Part shown: positions 61,857 to 64,000 of the stretch, one piece after another
Position numbering within the stretch: position 1 is the stretch's first letter
How the letters are laid out: each line of letters starts with the position of its first letter
DNA from: JARYGU01 sp033795365
GTDB taxonomy: Bacteria; Pseudomonadota; Alphaproteobacteria; Rhizobiales; Rhizobiaceae
Assembly (NCBI GenBank): GCA_033795365.1
Contig: JARYGU010000001.1
Location: forward strand, 186,001-250,000
Direction: 5' to 3'
DNA length: 64,000 nucleotides
Translations under genes and position numbers: made by a program
The notes under the pieces: model-generated
Database searches by the model: none
Told to the model about the DNA's origin: nothing
Seen by the model: only the letters and a program-made list of their open reading frames with translations

Positions 61857-62543
61857 CTACCATATGCCCGGCAGCAACCTGTACCGGACCTTGCGACAGT
61901 ATTCCCCATAGCCCGGCAGGTTCGCCGAGAGATGTCTTTCCTCGTCCAACAGCCGTGCGACGAGCCCTACGAGAACGAACAGGATGCCGATGAGCAACCA
62001 ATAGGAGCCGAGCGCCAGCGGTATACCCAGGAAGAGCGGCAAAACGCCCGCATACATCGGATGGCGCACCAGGCCGTAAGGCCCGCTCGATACGACCCGC
62101 TGGCCTTCCCTCACCTCCACCGTCGCCGAAGCGTAGGAATTTTCCCGGAATACAAAATAGCAGGCGAGGAAACCGGCGGCGATCAGCACATGGCCGAGGA
62201 CTACCATCGGCACCGGTACGACCGAGAAGCCGAAGCGATAGTCGAGCACCGAACCGATGAAGAGAGCAATGGTGACGATGCTCGTGAAAAGCTGGATCCG
62301 CTTCTGCGAGGATTCCCGCTCAGCCGCAGGCCCCACCCGCAGGCGCCGTTCTATCAAGGCGGGATCGTGCTTCAGAAAATAGTATGTGAGCCCGGCACAC
62401 CAAGCCGAGAAGTGGATCAGGAACAGCCAACCCTGCCAGTAGGATAGCGAGCCTGCGGCAAGAAAGATCATGATCGCCAGCGCGACGACGAAACCCAGCG
62501 TGGCCTTGGCCGCCCGCTTTTCGAGATCGTCCGAACCGTCCAT
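61857..62543 (-). CDS. Isoprenylcysteine carboxylmethyltransferase-like membrane protein
   Basis: The 228-residue protein has five or six helices and the PEMT/ICMT signature GPYGLVRHPMYAGVLPLFLG near 155, followed by a C-terminal EERHLSANLPGYGEYCRKVR. Relatives methylate lipids or other membrane substrates with S-adenosylmethionine. The ATG at 62543 has a GGAGGG site. The natural substrate in bacteria is mostly unknown. It converges on the TetR gene. Confidence 0.88.
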   Translation of the reverse strand: MDGSDDLEKRAAKATLGFVVALAIMIFLAAGSLSYWQGWLFLIHFSAWCAGLTYYFLKHDPALIERRLRVGPAAERESSQKRIQLFTSIVTIALFIGSVLDYRFGFSVVPVPMVVLGHVLIAAGFLACYFVFRENSYASATVEVREGQRVVSSGPYGLVRHPMYAGVLPLFLGIPLALGSYWLLIGILFVLVGLVARLLDEERHLSANLPGYGEYCRKVRYRLLPGIW

Positions 62544-62730
62544 GGCCTGCCCTCCGCCCCGATGGAAATCCGTCTTCAGGAAAGCTGGGATCAGGTCCCC
62601 TCTTTTCAATACCCGGCGGCTGCGACATTGCCGGCGCTCCGGCGCTTTGCGGAAGCAGGAAAGGGAATAAACGCGTTGCGCCGCCGTTTTCGAGCGTAAC
62701 GATTCGATCATGCGACGACAGGAGATTTCC

Positions 62731-62982
62731 ATGACACGTTTGCTCAATGCGGGACTGGCGGTTGCGCTTGCCGCCGCGGCGCTGGCGGCGACTCCGCTTT
62801 CCGCCTCCGCCGAAGAGACCTTCGGCCAGCCGCCGGCAATCTTCATCGACGACGATGATGATGAAGACCGGCATTACATGCGGTGGCGTTACGGCTACGA
62901 TGACGAGGACGACGGCGGCTGGCGCTGGCGGCACGACCGGCAGATGTGGTCCAGCGACGATGATGATGACGACGACGATTGA
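62731..62982 (+). CDS. Small secreted Asp-rich acidic protein
   Basis: The 83-residue protein has a Sec signal peptide (MTRLLNAGLAVALAAAALAA, cleavage after ASA about residue 27). The mature 55 residues hold two acid runs (FIDDDDDEDRHY and a C-terminal tail of eight Asp) separated by a WRWRH-type aromatic-basic stretch. The GATGATGATGACGACGAC coding run is a simple repeat. A GGAG site precedes ATG 62731. It may bind calcium or other cations in the periplasm; I recognise no family. Confidence 0.75.
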   Translation: MTRLLNAGLAVALAAAALAATPLSASAEETFGQPPAIFIDDDDDEDRHYMRWRYGYDDEDDGGWRWRHDRQMWSSDDDDDDDD

Positions 62983-62998
62983 CGGAGCAGTCCTCCGC

Positions 62999-63026
62999 GA
63001 AGCCCTCCCGAGCGGAGGGCTTCTTT
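62999..63026 (+). terminator. Rho-independent terminator after the Asp-rich gene
   Basis: GAAGCCCTCC pairs with GGAGGGCTTC around a CGAGC loop and is followed by TTT. Confidence 0.8.
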
Positions 63027-63075
63027 AGGGTCAAAACTCCATCAGGCCATGGCTTCTGTTGAAGTTTTGACCCTA
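63026..63075. repeat. Inverted repeat with 13-bp arms at the end of the subtilase gene
   Basis: TAGGGTCAAAACT (63026-63038) and AGTTTTGACCCTA (63063-63075) face each other around 24 bases. The subtilase stop codon lies inside the right arm. It may be a terminator for the minus strand or a dispersed element. Confidence 0.65.
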
Positions 63076-64000
63076 GGGCATTGCCGAAGCGCTCGCCATG
63101 CAGGCGGGCATCTGAAGCAGGCCCCAGCCATAGACGGGGTCCCTGCCCTTTTCGCCGAGGTCGATCGCCTTTTGCGCAAGCAGCTCGACGAGATCGGAGG
63201 ACGGTTTTTCGGGTTGCTCCTTTCGCATGATCGCTATGGCCGATGTCACGAAGGGCGCGGCATAGGACGTGCCGGAGCGCAGCCGTCCGCCGGATATGGA
63301 TGCCGCCGCCCACAGGCGGACGCCGGGAGCGGCGAAGTCGATGTGCTCTCCCGAGCCGGATTGCCGGTAGATGCGGTTTTCCCGGTCGACTGCCGTCACC
63401 GCGATCACCTGCGGGTAGCCGGCCGGATAGGCCGGGGCCGCCCGAGGGCCGGCATTGCCGGCAGCAGCCACGACGGGGATGCCCCGCTCCGCAAGAGCGG
63501 CAACCGCCCTTTCGAGCAGGAGATTGCCGGGTCCGGAAAAGCTCATGTTGATCACATCCGGGTTCCGCTCGGCGAGCTTCTCGATGCTGCGGACGATATC
63601 GAATATGTCGGCGTTCTCCTGCCCGCCCGAGGAGCGATGAAACGCTTCGGCGACAAGGAGGCGGGCTTTCGGCAGGACGCCGGGAGTGCGGCTGCCGCTT
63701 TGTCCGCCGATAAGCAGAGCAACGGCCGTCCCGTGGATCTTCGAGGCGGCGCGGCGGCTTTCGTCGAGGATGGCAATGGTTTCGACCTGTCCGGGGGCGA
63801 AGGAGGGATGTTTTTCGTTCACTCCCGTCTCGATGATCCCGATCGTCGGCGCCAGATCGCAGGTGGCGGCCGATCGCCAGCCGATCATTTCGAACGCTGC
63901 GCAGCCGTCGGGGCCGCATGTCAGCTCTTCGGGCTGGTAAAGATGATTGAGATCGAGCACCGCCTGCGTCACGACCTGTCCGATCTGCTGGCGGGCGGCC
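63073..64000 (-). CDS. S8-family (subtilisin-like) serine peptidase, N-terminus beyond the window
   Basis: At least 308 residues are visible and the frame is open to the right edge, so the start is missing. The S8 fold is clear: histidine in KIHGTAVALLIGG, oxyanion asparagine in VVAAAGNAG and nucleophile serine in SGTSYAAPFVTSA. The usual catalytic aspartate motif (DTG) reads IGIIETGVNEKHPSF here, with Glu in place of Asp. A ten-cysteine-free core and a LTCGPDGCAAFEMI stretch near the visible start are also unusual. Location is probably extracytoplasmic, but the signal peptide is outside the window. Confidence 0.88.
   Translation of the reverse strand, partial: AARQQIGQVVTQAVLDLNHLYQPEELTCGPDGCAAFEMIGWRSAATCDLAPTIGIIETGVNEKHPSFAPGQVETIAILDESRRAASKIHGTAVALLIGGQSGSRTPGVLPKARLLVAEAFHRSSGGQENADIFDIVRSIEKLAERNPDVINMSFSGPGNLLLERAVAALAERGIPVVAAAGNAGPRAAPAYPAGYPQVIAVTAVDRENRIYRQSGSGEHIDFAAPGVRLWAAASISGGRLRSGTSYAAPFVTSAIAIMRKEQPEKPSSDLVELLAQKAIDLGEKGRDPVYGWGLLQMPACMASASAMP

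Overview
The window is GC-rich alphaproteobacterial DNA, almost certainly from the Rhizobiaceae (Agrobacterium/Rhizobium/Sinorhizobium/Shinella type). Reasons: an Agrobacterium-type uronate pathway (udh, kdgD, gci, gli), a DUF1127 gene followed by CCTCCTCCC-loop small RNAs, two copies of a rhizobial-looking intergenic palindrome, and many solute-binding-protein transport operons each with its own regulator. There is no rRNA, tRNA, ribosomal or replication gene. The content is accessory and catabolic, and a scpB-DUF1403 pair is present, so a chromid or megaplasmid is plausible but not shown.

Layout. 1-4.3 kb: cut Gfo/Idh/MocA oxidoreductase divergent from a LacI regulator with a perfect palindromic operator between them, then an MFS exporter divergent from an AraC regulator. 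4.4-5.0 kb: DUF1127 mini-protein, terminator, and an array of four (perhaps five) hairpins presenting CCTCCTCCC, which looks like a cuckoo/CcsR anti-Shine-Dalgarno sRNA cluster. 5.2-12.5 kb: orphan peptide-type binding protein, DadA-like oxidase, M20 amidohydrolase, then a homocysteine methyltransferase/trans-sulfuration pair divergent from an Lrp regulator. 12.5-20.1 kb: oxidative uronate catabolism with a GntR regulator and a TRAP transporter.

20.3-33.0 kb: the least familiar block. An RpiR regulator is followed by a sugar-type ABC importer whose two permeases are fused into one protein, a COG3964-like hydrolase, an aldehyde dehydrogenase, a two-subunit GMC dehydrogenase, a D-threonine-aldolase/D-serine-dehydratase-like PLP enzyme and a threonine-synthase-like enzyme. 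It is probably a catabolic operon for an acylated or oxidised hydroxy-amino compound; the substrate is unknown.

33.6-47.2 kb: nitrilase-family hydrolase, secreted cyclase-family protein, scpB plus DUF1403, an iron-type ABC importer, a MacAB-type exporter, a UPF0303 protein, an ECF sigma/anti-sigma pair whose promoter seems to place the transcript start at the start codon, and a BI-1 membrane protein. 47.3-53.7 kb: RES/ParS-type toxin-antitoxin, then a LacI-controlled amino-acid-type ABC importer with a 2-hydroxyacid dehydrogenase; a perfect 30-bp palindrome lies in front of the importer. 53.8-64 kb: LysR, MFS and aldo-keto reductase, a PaoABC-like molybdenum aldehyde oxidoreductase divergent from a TetR regulator, an ICMT-like membrane methyltransferase, a tiny secreted Asp-rich protein, and a subtilase running off the right edge.
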